In this document: positions 9,156 through 17,734 of the stretch, piece after piece
How positions within the stretch are numbered: the stretch's first letter is position 1
Layout of the letters: the number at the start of each line of letters is the position of its first letter
Origin: Urechidicola vernalis
GTDB taxonomy: Bacteria; Bacteroidota; Bacteroidia; Flavobacteriales; Flavobacteriaceae
Length of the DNA stretch: 64,000 nucleotides
Direction: 5' to 3'
Assembly: GCF_031846385.1 (NCBI RefSeq)
Contig: NZ_JAVRHV010000004.1
Span: 186,001-250,000 of the forward strand
Made by a program: the position numbers and the translations under genes
Notes under the pieces: model-generated
Seen by the model: only the letters and a program-made list of their open reading frames with translations
Database searches by the model: none
What the model was told of the DNA's origin: nothing

Positions 9156-9407
9156 ATGGGGTCAAAAAAGAATAAAGATAAAGCCAAGTCAACATTTCTC
9201 TTCGGGAAAAAGAATTACAAAATTATGCTCCTAGGTTTAGGCGTAATTGCGTTAGGGTTTGCCTTAATGGCTGGTGGAGGGTCTGACGATCCAAATGTTT
9301 TTAATGAAGAGATTTATAATTTTCAGCGAATTCGATTGGCACCGACTTTAATCTTAATTGGTTTCGCCATAGAAGTATATGCCATTCTAGCCAAGTCTGA
9401 TAGTTAA
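9156..9407 (+). CDS. DUF3098 small membrane protein
   Basis: An 83-aa Bacteroidota-specific protein with two predicted transmembrane helices (about residues 22-40 and 62-80). The hallmark region LGLGVIALGFALMAGGGSDDP lies between them. It sits 18 bases after ftsX, and its stop overlaps the uppP start (TAATG). I recall the ftsX-DUF3098-uppP-truB order as conserved in flavobacteria, suggesting an envelope-linked role; the function is unknown. Confidence 0.85.
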   Translation: MGSKKNKDKAKSTFLFGKKNYKIMLLGLGVIALGFALMAGGGSDDPNVFNEEIYNFQRIRLAPTLILIGFAIEVYAILAKSDS

Positions 9408-10201
9408 TGAATTTTATTGAAGCAATTATCCTTGGAATTATTCAAGGACTTACAGAGTTTTTACCGGTATCGTCAAGTGGACATATTGAAATATTTGAAG
9501 CCATTTTGGGTGATAATTCTCTGCCAGAAGAAAGTTTAACATTTACAGTTATTTTACATTTTGCAACTGCGTTAAGTACTGTTGTAGTATTTAGAAAAGA
9601 AGTTGTTGAAATATTTAAAGGATTATTTCAATTTAAATGGAATGAAGAAACGCAATTTTCTTTTAAAATAATTGCCTCTATGATTCCAGCGGCATTTATT
9701 GGTTTTTATTTTGAAGATGAACTTGAGACATTGTTTGGAGAGCAAATTTTACTAGTTGGATTTATGTTATTGATTACAGCAATGTTATTGTTGTTTGCTG
9801 ATAAAGCCAAGAATACAGATAAGAAAGTTAGTTTTGGTAGTGCAATTGTAATCGGTTTTGCGCAAGCTATTGCAATGTTGCCCGGTATTTCAAGATCTGG
9901 AGCAACCATATCGGCGGCAGTGCTGTTGGGAATAGATAGGACAAAAGCGGCGCGTTTTTCGTTTTTAATGGTGGTACCATTAATTATAGGTAAAGTGTGT
10001 AAAGATATTTTAGGAGGTGAAATCAGTATTGAAAGTTCACAGTTTGGAATTTATGTTGCCGGATTTTTAGCAGCCTTTATTTCTGGACTATTTGCTTGTA
10101 CTTGGATGATTTCATTAGTGAAAAGAAGTAAACTTTCTTATTTTGCGTTGTATTGTGCAATTGTTGGAATGATTGCTATTGCGGTTACTTTGATGAATTA
10201 G
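9407..10201 (+). CDS. uppP: Undecaprenyl-diphosphatase UppP (BacA family)
   Basis: A 264-aa integral membrane phosphatase that regenerates undecaprenyl phosphate for peptidoglycan synthesis. Both catalytic motifs are present: GLTEFLPVSSSGHIEI near residues 14-29 and LPGISRSGATI near 158-168, with about eight hydrophobic segments. Its start overlaps the DUF3098 stop by one base and truB starts 1 base after it. The operon position with ftsX fits a cell-wall role. Confidence 0.95.
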   Translation: MNFIEAIILGIIQGLTEFLPVSSSGHIEIFEAILGDNSLPEESLTFTVILHFATALSTVVVFRKEVVEIFKGLFQFKWNEETQFSFKIIASMIPAAFIGFYFEDELETLFGEQILLVGFMLLITAMLLLFADKAKNTDKKVSFGSAIVIGFAQAIAMLPGISRSGATISAAVLLGIDRTKAARFSFLMVVPLIIGKVCKDILGGEISIESSQFGIYVAGFLAAFISGLFACTWMISLVKRSKLSYFALYCAIVGMIAIAVTLMN

Positions 10202-10202
10202 T

Positions 10203-10892
10203 ATGACTCTTGAAGATTACAAAAACGGACAAGTTTTATTAATTGACAAACCTCTGAATTGGACTTCATTTCAAGTGGTGAATAAATTACGTTGGGAAAT
10301 CCGTCAAAAATATAAGATCAAAAAAATAAAAGTTGGCCATGCCGGAACATTAGATCCACTGGCCACGGGATTACTTATTCTTTGTACGGGTAAGTTTACG
10401 AAGAGAATTGAAACTTTTCAAGCCCAAGAAAAAGAGTATACCGGTACAATTACTGTTGGAGGTAGCACACCTAGTTATGATCTAGAAACAGAAATTGATA
10501 AACAGTTTCCAACAGACCATATTTCGGAAAAATTGATTCACAATACAACGAAACAATTTTTGGGTCAGATAGATCAAAAGCCACCAATATTTTCAGCATT
10601 GAAAAAAGATGGTAAAAAACTTTATGAAATTGCGAGGGCAGGTGAAACCACAGAAATTAAATCTAGAAAAATCACCATTTCAGAATTTGAAATCACCAAT
10701 ATTAACCTTCCAAATATTGAGTTTAGAGTAGTTTGTAGTAAAGGAACTTATATTCGTTCTTTAGCCTATGATTTTGGTTTGGCATTAAATTCAGGGGCGC
10801 ATTTATCGGCATTGCGAAGAACAAAAATTGGCACGTATGCTGTTGATGATTCTGAAACTGTTGATGAGTTTATTGAGAAAATAAGGGCTTAA
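10203..10892 (+). CDS. truB: tRNA pseudouridine(55) synthase TruB
   Basis: A 229-aa enzyme making pseudouridine 55 in the tRNA T-loop. GHAGTLDPLATGLL near residues 47-60 contains the catalytic Asp. DKPLNWTSFQVV near the start and SKGTYIRSLAYDFG near 180-193 are further TruB motifs. It is shorter than E. coli TruB, lacking the C-terminal extension, as in other Bacteroidota. The stop overlaps the convergent gene at 10889 by 4 bases. Confidence 0.95.
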   Translation: MTLEDYKNGQVLLIDKPLNWTSFQVVNKLRWEIRQKYKIKKIKVGHAGTLDPLATGLLILCTGKFTKRIETFQAQEKEYTGTITVGGSTPSYDLETEIDKQFPTDHISEKLIHNTTKQFLGQIDQKPPIFSALKKDGKKLYEIARAGETTEIKSRKITISEFEITNINLPNIEFRVVCSKGTYIRSLAYDFGLALNSGAHLSALRRTKIGTYAVDDSETVDEFIEKIRA

Positions 10893-11371
10893 AGAAACCT
10901 ATTGTGCCAACTCTCAGTTATTCGAATTTCCCAATTATCTTCAAATTCTTCTTTAGTATTTATAAGGTTGTTAAAAACAATGGTCTTTGCAGAAATAGAT
11001 TTGTTTTTGATCAATTTTTGAAAAGATTTTAAATCTTTGTACTGCACAAATTCTCCTTGTTTAAAACAAACATTTAGTTTATCTAAAAGTTCAATTTTGT
11101 AAGTTCCTTGTAGGTCTATAATCAAGCCAACAGAGGAATCTATCGCTTCAATTGATAATGGATTTTCCTTGTCATTCGCTCCAATAATTATAAAGCGGTC
11201 ATAACGCATAAGAAACGAAGCCTCAATAGGTTTGCCTTTGTTGGTCCAACCTTTTAAAAAGAGGGTTATCTTTTCTACAATCTCAGGCAACTCTTCGGGG
11301 TAAAATTTTCGATCCGATTGGTAGATCCAAATTTTAGAAGAGTCAGGCAGTTTATCAAATTCGACTAGCAT
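10889..11371 (-). CDS. Conserved Bacteroidota protein, often mislabelled ABC transporter ATPase
   Basis: A 160-aa cytosolic protein with no Walker A or other nucleotide-binding motif and no signal peptide. Its layout (LPDSSKIWIYQSDRKFY at the start, RYDRFIIIGAN near 63, KAxxxxTIVFNNLI and a C-terminal SWHNRF) matches a family I recall from flavobacterial genomes under the misleading name ABC transporter ATPase. The function is unknown. It converges with truB, overlapping by 4 bases. Confidence 0.7.
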   Translation of the reverse strand: MLVEFDKLPDSSKIWIYQSDRKFYPEELPEIVEKITLFLKGWTNKGKPIEASFLMRYDRFIIIGANDKENPLSIEAIDSSVGLIIDLQGTYKIELLDKLNVCFKQGEFVQYKDLKSFQKLIKNKSISAKTIVFNNLINTKEEFEDNWEIRITESWHNRFL

Positions 11372-11468
11372 AGAATTTATTGAGATTTAATCCGTTACAA
11401 AAATAGAGAATAGCAAATGATTTTGTTGTTTTAATAATTGGTATTTTTACCGACCTATTTTAATATGA

Positions 11469-11972
11469 ATGAAAAATAAAATATTCCTTTGTGTTTGTAT
11501 TTCAATGCTTCTATTTTCTTGTAAAAAGAAAGAAGAAGCCGGTGTTACAAATGATGAGGTAGAGGTGATAGAACAAGATTTAATTGTAAGTAATATTGGG
11601 GTGCAACTATCTAAAGATGCCGCCAAAGAGTTGGAATCTTGGGGCGAATATCAAATGGCAAAATCTATATTGGACAGCTATACATCTACTACCAAGGGTA
11701 GAGCATTAGAAAATGCTAAAAATCTATCTGACCTTGTAAGAGGAATGAAAGATTCTGAATATCCAGAAATAATAAATAGAGACGATGTAATTATACGAAT
11801 AAGCGTTCTTTTAAATCACGCACTTCGTTTACATGATATGAGAACAATTTCGTCTATATCAGATGAAGAAGTTGAGACTGAAATAGGTAAATTATTGGCC
11901 GCATATTCTTCTTTAAACGATAAGATTAACGCAGTGTTCCAAATTGAGCAGTACGAGCAAAAATATCAATAG
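11469..11972 (+). CDS. Uncharacterised small lipoprotein
   Basis: A 167-aa protein with an SPII signal peptide: hydrophobic residues 5-16, then LLFSCKKK with the lipidated Cys near residue 18. The mature part is mostly predicted helical and acidic (KSILDSYTSTTKGRALENAKNL, LLNHALRLHDMRTISSISDEEVETEI), with no domain I recognise. An ATG at 11465 is immediately out of frame with a stop, so 11469 is the start. It stands alone before the M13 peptidase gene. Confidence 0.65.
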   Translation: MKNKIFLCVCISMLLFSCKKKEEAGVTNDEVEVIEQDLIVSNIGVQLSKDAAKELESWGEYQMAKSILDSYTSTTKGRALENAKNLSDLVRGMKDSEYPEIINRDDVIIRISVLLNHALRLHDMRTISSISDEEVETEIGKLLAAYSSLNDKINAVFQIEQYEQKYQ

Positions 11973-12119
11973 AAATAGTCTCTATAAATTCTGTTTTTAA
12001 TACTAAATCGTTGTTTTAAATCACGTATTTTATCCTTTTCTTAAGGAAATGTTAATTTTACTATTAACTTTTTAATTTCTACTATATTAGCGGGCATAAA
12101 TAACAAAACCATAAATTTT

Positions 12120-14207
12120 ATGAAAATTAATAGAGCAAAGTCAATGTTGTTCGTCGCAACTATTGGCTTAGGAGTTTCATTAAACTCATGCAAAAAAGAA
12201 GCTACTGAACCTGTAATTCCGGGTATTGATGTTGCCGCCATGGATAAAACGGCAAGTCCAAATGACAATTTTTACAATTATGTTAACGGAGGCTGGGATG
12301 CCAACAATGAAATTCCTGCGGACAGATCTAGTTGGGGAAGTTTTCATGAATTATTAAAAAAGACTGATGGAGACGCACTTGCAATTTTAAAAGAAGCCAT
12401 TGAAAATCAAGAGTCGAATTTAAAAGATGTGCAAACATCAACGGTTACTTCAGATCAGCAAAAAGCAATTAATTATTATGAAACCATTATGGATACGGTT
12501 TCTAGGGATGCACAAGGGGTTGACCCTTTAAAGCCATATTTAGCAAAAATTGATGCTATAAAAAATGTAAATGATTTACAGAAGTTATTAATTGAGTTAG
12601 AGCCTTATGGAGGAATTGGCTTCATAGGAGTTGGAGTAGGTTCTCATCCTGAAAACAGCGATTTAAATACCGCATTTTTGGGTGCTGCGGGTCTTGGTTT
12701 ATCAAGAGACTATTACATAGATGAAGACGATGATACCAAAGCAAAAATGGTAAAGTATGAAGCACATGTTGCTCGTATGTTACAATTTATTGGTGAGTCG
12801 GAAGAGGAGGCTAAAAAAAATGCAAAAAGAGTTGTTGAATTTGAAAGAAGTTTAGCCGTTCCAAGAATGAATAAAGTTGATCGAAGAGATGCTCGTAAGA
12901 GAAATAATCCTAGGTCTGTTCAAGATTTAAATAAAATGGCGTCGTCTATTGATTGGGCATCTTATTTTGAAGGAGTTGGAATGAGTAATATTGATACTAT
13001 TATTGTTTCTGACCCTAACTATATCATCGCGATGGATAAAATTTTAAAACAGAAGAATGTCTCTGATTGGAAAAATTACTTGCGTTGGTCTACTATTGAT
13101 AAGTCTGCAGGAAATTTATCTACTGAGATTGATAAAGCAAATTGGGAGTTTTATTCAAAGGAGTTAAGAGGTGCTAAAGTAATGCGAAATAGAGAAGAGA
13201 GAGCTTTAAATGCGTTAAATGGATCTATAGGTGAGGCATTAGGTAAGTTATATGTGGAGAAAAAATTTCCACCTGAGGCTAAAGAAAAAGCAAAGAAAAT
13301 GATCGACAATATCATGTTGGCATTTGAAAATAGAATTGAGAATTTAGAGTGGATGACACCTGACACTAAGAAAAAAGCAATTGAAAAATTGCGAAAAATG
13401 AATGTGAAAATTGCTTATCCTGACGAATGGAAAGATTATTCTGCATTAGTTATGGAAGGGAAAAATGAAGGTGGTTCATACTTTAGTAATAGTAAAAACT
13501 TGGCTAAATGGAGTCATTTAGAGGCAATGGCAAAACTTGGAAAACCTGTTGATAAAAGTGAGTGGATGATGCCTCCTCAAATGGTGAACGCTTATTTTAT
13601 GCCACCTTATAATGAAATTGTTTTTCCAGCCGCAATATTGCAACCTCCATTCTACAATTATCAGGCCGATGAGGCAGTAAATTATGGTGGAATAGGAGCT
13701 GTAATTGGTCATGAAATTTCGCACTCATTTGATGATTCAGGTTCTAGATATGACGGAGATGGTAATTTGAAGAATTGGTGGACAGATGAAGATTTAGAGA
13801 ATTTTACAAAATTAGGAAAAGAATTATCTGCTCAATATGATGCTGCAGAAGTATTGCCTGGAGTTAATATTAATGGAGCATTTACCTTAGGCGAGAATAT
13901 TGGAGATTTAGGTGGAATAAACGCTGCTTATGATGGATTACAATTATACTTTGCGGAAAATGGAAGACCTGACGATATTGATGGGTTTACAGCAGAGCAA
14001 CGTTTCTTCATGTCTTGGGGAACTATTTGGAGAACTAAAACAAGAGAAGATGCTTTAAGAAATCAGATAAAAAATGATACACACTCTCCAGGAAAGCAAA
14101 GAGCTGTAATGCCATTGCAAAATGTTGATGAGTTTTATGAAGCATTCAATATTAAAGATGGTGATGCTATGTATTTAAAGCCTGAAGATAGAGTTAAAAT
14201 TTGGTAA
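12120..14207 (+). CDS. M13-family (neprilysin/PepO-like) metallopeptidase lipoprotein
   Basis: A 695-aa zinc endopeptidase expected to act on peptides in the envelope. It has an SPII signal peptide (LNSCKKE, Cys24). The M13 N-terminal domain begins ASPNDNFYNYVNGGWD. The catalytic domain contains NAYFMPPYNEIVFPA, the zinc motif GHEISH at residues 530-535 and the second motif ENIGDLGG at 592-599, giving His531, Glu532, His535 and Glu592. The length matches the family. It is followed by a strong terminator and looks monocistronic. Confidence 0.93.
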   Translation: MKINRAKSMLFVATIGLGVSLNSCKKEATEPVIPGIDVAAMDKTASPNDNFYNYVNGGWDANNEIPADRSSWGSFHELLKKTDGDALAILKEAIENQESNLKDVQTSTVTSDQQKAINYYETIMDTVSRDAQGVDPLKPYLAKIDAIKNVNDLQKLLIELEPYGGIGFIGVGVGSHPENSDLNTAFLGAAGLGLSRDYYIDEDDDTKAKMVKYEAHVARMLQFIGESEEEAKKNAKRVVEFERSLAVPRMNKVDRRDARKRNNPRSVQDLNKMASSIDWASYFEGVGMSNIDTIIVSDPNYIIAMDKILKQKNVSDWKNYLRWSTIDKSAGNLSTEIDKANWEFYSKELRGAKVMRNREERALNALNGSIGEALGKLYVEKKFPPEAKEKAKKMIDNIMLAFENRIENLEWMTPDTKKKAIEKLRKMNVKIAYPDEWKDYSALVMEGKNEGGSYFSNSKNLAKWSHLEAMAKLGKPVDKSEWMMPPQMVNAYFMPPYNEIVFPAAILQPPFYNYQADEAVNYGGIGAVIGHEISHSFDDSGSRYDGDGNLKNWWTDEDLENFTKLGKELSAQYDAAEVLPGVNINGAFTLGENIGDLGGINAAYDGLQLYFAENGRPDDIDGFTAEQRFFMSWGTIWRTKTREDALRNQIKNDTHSPGKQRAVMPLQNVDEFYEAFNIKDGDAMYLKPEDRVKIW

Positions 14208-14230
14208 TATTTACCTATTATAATTATAGA

Positions 14231-14259
14231 AGCGTTCATCTTTGATGAACGCTTTTTTT
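14231..14259 (+). terminator. Rho-independent terminator after the M13 peptidase gene
   Basis: AGCGTTCATC and GATGAACGCT form a perfect 10-bp stem with a TTT loop, followed by seven Ts. It starts 23 bases after the stop codon. Confidence 0.88.
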
Positions 14260-14302
14260 ATTCAAAAAAATAAGTATTTTTACTCTTGTAATTGCAACCA
14301 AC

Positions 14303-15169
14303 ATGAAACTGAACTTACAGGAAATTGATCGTGTAAAAATGATTTCTAAAGAGGATTTTATTCAGAATTATTTTAAGCCTCAAAAGCCATTGGTCATAGA
14401 AAATTTGGTTGGTGATTGGCCTGCAATGCAAAGATGGAGTTTGGAGTATATGAAAGAGATAGCGGGTGATAAAGTCGTACCCTTATATGATGATAGACCT
14501 GTAGATTATAAGGATGGATTTAATGAACCACATGCTATCATGAAAATGAGTGAGTATGTAGATTTGTTAAAAAAAGAACCAACAAAATTTAGAATATTTC
14601 TTTGGAATATTTTAAAAGAAATCCCTTCATTACAAAAAGATTTTTCATACCCGGATATTGGATTAAAATTGATGAAAAAATTACCAATGTTGTTTTTTGG
14701 AGGGAGAGATTCTTTTACATTTATGCATTATGATATTGATTTAGCAGACATTTTACATTTTCATTTTGAAGGTGAAAAGCAATGTATTCTATTTTCACAA
14801 TCAGAGAATAAGTATTTGTATAAGATCCCACATTCTTTAATTACAAGAGAGGATATAGATTTTGCAAACCCCGATTTTGAAAAATGGCCTGCACTTAAAA
14901 AGGCTAAGGGGTATACCGCCAAATTGGAACATGGAAACATGCTTTATATGCCCGAAGGATATTGGCATTACATGCGTTATATGACGCCAGGTTTTTCAAT
15001 GAGTTTAAGGGCCATTGCTAGAAAACCTAGAAATTTAGGAAAGGCAGTTTACAATGTATTTGTTATGCGCAACATAGATAATGTTATGCGTAGTATAAAG
15101 GGGCAAAAATGGATTGATTGGAAAAATGAACAAGCAATTATTAGAACTAATAAGGTAAATAACTTATAG
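14303..15169 (+). CDS. JmjC/cupin-like Fe(II) 2-oxoglutarate oxygenase family protein
   Basis: A 288-aa cytosolic cupin-like protein (factor-inhibiting-HIF type). The iron triad appears complete: His142-Tyr-Asp144 in FMHYDID and the distal His222 in MPEGYWHYM. The opening FIQNYFKPQKPLVIENLVGDWPA is typical of cupin-like domain proteins, which often hydroxylate ribosomal or other proteins. The target cannot be told from the sequence. It is a single gene, with a start 40 bases past the preceding terminator. Confidence 0.8.
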   Translation: MKLNLQEIDRVKMISKEDFIQNYFKPQKPLVIENLVGDWPAMQRWSLEYMKEIAGDKVVPLYDDRPVDYKDGFNEPHAIMKMSEYVDLLKKEPTKFRIFLWNILKEIPSLQKDFSYPDIGLKLMKKLPMLFFGGRDSFTFMHYDIDLADILHFHFEGEKQCILFSQSENKYLYKIPHSLITREDIDFANPDFEKWPALKKAKGYTAKLEHGNMLYMPEGYWHYMRYMTPGFSMSLRAIARKPRNLGKAVYNVFVMRNIDNVMRSIKGQKWIDWKNEQAIIRTNKVNNL

Positions 15170-15255
15170 TTCTTTTAGGTTATTAGTAAAAATGGTTTGG
15201 TGTTCAAAAAGCTATGAACTATTTTTAGCATCTTAACCTAACCAATCATTTCATA

Positions 15256-16404
15256 ATGTATTTAAATCATTCAAAACTTATAGTAGGAATTGTTATTCTT
15301 TCAATTATAAGTTGTACCTCTAATAAAAAAGAAAAGAAGCAAGAAGAAACATTGGAAAAGAAGCAAGAAAGTTACACTATGTTAGTAGGTACTTATACTT
15401 CAGAGAGTAGTGAAGGAATTTATAAAGTTCAATTCAATCCGAACACTGCGGAATTAAGTGAGGCATCTTTAGTGGCCTCATCTGAAAACCCATCATTTTT
15501 AACACAGAGTAAGGATGGAAAGTTTGTATATGCAGTTAATGAAAATGACCCAGGAACACTTTCAACCTTTCAATGGAATAAAGAGAAAACACAACTAGAA
15601 TTACAAAGTAAATTTTCTGATGGAGGAAAACATCCATGTTTTGTGGGAATAAATCCAAGTCAGGACCAAGTTGCTATTGCCAATTACTCTTCTGGAAATG
15701 TCTCTGTTTATTCTATAAAAGATGGTGTTGTGAGTGAGAAGCCACAAACTAAAAATCATTCGGGTAGTAGTATAATTAAACCAAATCAAGATGCTCCGCA
15801 TGCACATAGTTCAAAATATAGTAAAGACGGAAAATTTTTATTTGTTGCAGATTTAGGGATTGATAAAGTCATGGGCTATGCAGTTTCGGAAAAAGGGGAG
15901 TTACAAGATCAATTTATAGCCTTAGAAATGGATGCTGGAGATGGTCCAAGGCATTTTATTTTCCATCCAACAGATGATATAGTCTATATCATAAGTGAGT
16001 TTTCGAATACAATTACGGTAGCAAATCTAAATGCAGAAACCGGTAAAATGACGAAAATAGATAAGGTTTCAACCTTGCCTGATGATTTTAAAGATGCTAG
16101 TTATTGTGCCGATATTCAAATATCATCAGATGGTAAATTTGTATATGGATCTAATCGTGGCCATAATTCTATAGCTGTTTTTGAGGTAAAGAATGACGGT
16201 AAATTGAACTTGATTCAAACCGAGTCTGTTCAGGGAGATTGGCCGAGAAATTTTACACTTGCCCCAAACGATACGCATGTGATTGTGGCAAATCAAAAAT
16301 CGGATAATATTGCCGTATTTAAAAGAGATGCAAATAGCGGTTTTATAAATTATACAGGAAATGAGTTAAAAATGTCCATGCCTGTTTGCTTAAAATTCGA
16401 CTAA
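15256..16404 (+). CDS. Lactonase-family (YbhE/Pgl-like) seven-bladed propeller lipoprotein
   Basis: A 382-aa protein with an SPII signal peptide (SIISCTSNKK, Cys20) and a charged linker, then the 6-phosphogluconolactonase (YbhE) propeller. Signature pieces are MLVGTYTSESSEGIY near residue 45, NPSFLTQSKDGKFVYAVNE, KHPCFVGINPSQDQVAIANYSSGNVSVY, DAPHAHSSKYSKDGKFLFVADLG and DGPRHFIFHP. Being exported, it more likely acts on a sugar lactone in the periplasm than in the pentose phosphate pathway. The galM-like gene follows after 2 bases, so both may serve sugar use. Confidence 0.83.
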   Translation: MYLNHSKLIVGIVILSIISCTSNKKEKKQEETLEKKQESYTMLVGTYTSESSEGIYKVQFNPNTAELSEASLVASSENPSFLTQSKDGKFVYAVNENDPGTLSTFQWNKEKTQLELQSKFSDGGKHPCFVGINPSQDQVAIANYSSGNVSVYSIKDGVVSEKPQTKNHSGSSIIKPNQDAPHAHSSKYSKDGKFLFVADLGIDKVMGYAVSEKGELQDQFIALEMDAGDGPRHFIFHPTDDIVYIISEFSNTITVANLNAETGKMTKIDKVSTLPDDFKDASYCADIQISSDGKFVYGSNRGHNSIAVFEVKNDGKLNLIQTESVQGDWPRNFTLAPNDTHVIVANQKSDNIAVFKRDANSGFINYTGNELKMSMPVCLKFD

Positions 16405-16406
16405 AT

Positions 16407-17450
16407 ATGACAATTACAGTTGAAGATTTTGGAGAATTGAATGACCATAAAATTGAGTTGTTTACGCTAACCAACGCTAACAATATTGAAGTTAAAATCA
16501 CTAATTATGGAGGAATAATAACTTCCATAAAAACACCTAATAAGGATGGTGAATTTGGAAATATTGTGTTAGGATTTGACTCATTTGAAGAGTATATTTC
16601 AGAACAATATTTAAATTCCTACCCCTATTTTGGCGCTATAATAGGAAGAGTAGGGAATAGAACAGCAAAGGGATCTTTTGAAATTGATGGTGTAAAACAT
16701 CAAGTTTCATTAAATAAAGGAACTTTTCAATTACATGGTGGTCATGAAGGCTTTGATAAAAAAGTTTGGAATACTGAACTTATAGAAAACAAAAATGAAG
16801 TTGGTGTTCGTTTAAGTTATTTAAGTGTTGACGGAGAAGAAGGTTATCCAGGTAATTTGAATGTCATAGTAGAATACACCTTAAATGACCAAAATGAATT
16901 AAAGGTGCAATATTTTGCAGAGACTGATAAAACGACATCGGTAAATTTAACGCAACATACTTATTTTAATTTAGGTGATGAAACTACAATTGAAAATCAT
17001 TATTTGCAATTAAACAGTTCGGAAGTAATGGAAGTAGATTCAGATATTTTGCCGACCGGGAACTTGCTTCCTATTGAAAATACATTGTTCGATTTTAGGA
17101 AAGGAAAACGAATTGGAGATGATATACATAAATTAGAACATGGTTATGATCATACGTACAACCTACATAATCATAAGGAAGAATTAATTAAAATTGCCGA
17201 ATTGTCAGAGAAAAAGCAGGGCCGTACAATGGAGGTGTATTCTACCGAGGTGAGTACACAAATTTATACAGGATTTTGGAACCCTGAGTTACAAGTTAAT
17301 GGAACTAAAAAACTTGGAAAGTTTTCAGGCGTAGCCATAGAAACGCAACATTTTCCGGATGCCATCAATCAGCCAAATTTTAAAACAACTGTTTTAAAAC
17401 CAGATGAGAAATATGAGCAAACAACTATTTTTAAATTCTCTTCGATTTAA
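16407..17450 (+). CDS. galM: Aldose 1-epimerase (galactose mutarotase)
   Basis: A 347-aa GalM-fold enzyme converting alpha and beta anomers of hexoses. Visible motifs are ITNYGGIITSI at the start, LNKGTFQLHGGHEGF (substrate loop), LTQHTYFNLG with the catalytic His near 175, and VAIETQHFPDAIN with the catalytic Glu near 310. The in-frame Met at 16386 would overlap the upstream lactonase gene by 19 bases; the ATG at 16407, two bases past that stop, is preferred. No signal peptide, so it acts in the cytosol. Confidence 0.9.
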   Translation: MTITVEDFGELNDHKIELFTLTNANNIEVKITNYGGIITSIKTPNKDGEFGNIVLGFDSFEEYISEQYLNSYPYFGAIIGRVGNRTAKGSFEIDGVKHQVSLNKGTFQLHGGHEGFDKKVWNTELIENKNEVGVRLSYLSVDGEEGYPGNLNVIVEYTLNDQNELKVQYFAETDKTTSVNLTQHTYFNLGDETTIENHYLQLNSSEVMEVDSDILPTGNLLPIENTLFDFRKGKRIGDDIHKLEHGYDHTYNLHNHKEELIKIAELSEKKQGRTMEVYSTEVSTQIYTGFWNPELQVNGTKKLGKFSGVAIETQHFPDAINQPNFKTTVLKPDEKYEQTTIFKFSSI

Positions 17451-17546
17451 TGATTTCGAAATTGTTAAAAGAGATAAGATTATTTCATCAACTCAATATT
17501 AAAAACGCATCAAATAGTATTAATTTGTATTTCTTTAGGTAAAGTG

Positions 17547-17576
17547 TTGGAAATTTGATTTTTATTTTTAGATTTG
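17547..17576 (+). promoter_or_regulatory. Promoter of the aromatic amino acid operon
   Basis: TTG at 17547-17549 and TAGATTTG at 17569-17576 are separated by exactly 19 bases, fitting the Bacteroidota housekeeping consensus (-33 TTTG/TTG, -7 TAnnTTTG). It is the best-spaced promoter I found in the window. Transcription would start near 17582, about 12 bases before the leader peptide start. Confidence 0.65.
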
Positions 17577-17593
17577 CTGCTCAATTAGAAACA

Positions 17594-17656
17594 ATGAAAG
17601 TAACACGCACTTGGTTTTTTAACTTCTTCTATTTTTATTTTTACAATAAGAAGTAG
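17594..17656 (+). CDS. Aromatic leader peptide of the pheA/tyrA operon attenuator
   Basis: A 20-codon ORF with 10 aromatic codons in a row of 11: residues 7-17 read WFFNFFYFYFY, followed by NKK and stop TAG. It has six Phe, three or more Tyr and one Trp, lies just after a good promoter and 37 bases before a terminator hairpin in front of prephenate dehydratase. This is the layout of a ribosome-stalling attenuation leader, in which scarce charged tRNA-Phe or tRNA-Tyr stalls the ribosome and lets transcription continue. Seen: ORF, composition and position. Inferred: function. ACAATG has only a weak ribosome site (AGAAA). Confidence 0.85.
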   Translation: MKVTRTWFFNFFYFYFYNKK

Positions 17657-17692
17657 AGGCGCTGTGTGTTTATAATATAAAATTTAAATATT

Positions 17693-17726
17693 AAAGTCTC
17701 GAAATAAACATCGGGACTTTTTTTTT
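17693..17726 (+). terminator. Attenuator terminator before pheA
   Basis: AAAGTCTCGA (17693-17702) pairs with TCGGGACTTT (17711-17720), with one G-U pair and an 8-base loop, and is followed by a T-run up to 17726. It ends 8 bases before the pheA ATG, so it is not a terminator of an upstream gene. A competing pairing exists: GAGGC at 17656-17660 with GTCTC at 17696-17700, which would break the terminator stem. ACACGCA (17603-17609) can pair with TGTGTGT (17663-17669), giving a third alternative helix. Confidence 0.8.
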
Positions 17727-17734
17727 GATACAAC

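Noticed and set aside
15175..15241. Inverted repeat TTAGGTTA / TAACCTAA before the lactonase gene
   Set aside because: The 51-base spacing and 8-base arms in AT-rich DNA are within chance expectation; no promoter or terminator partner.
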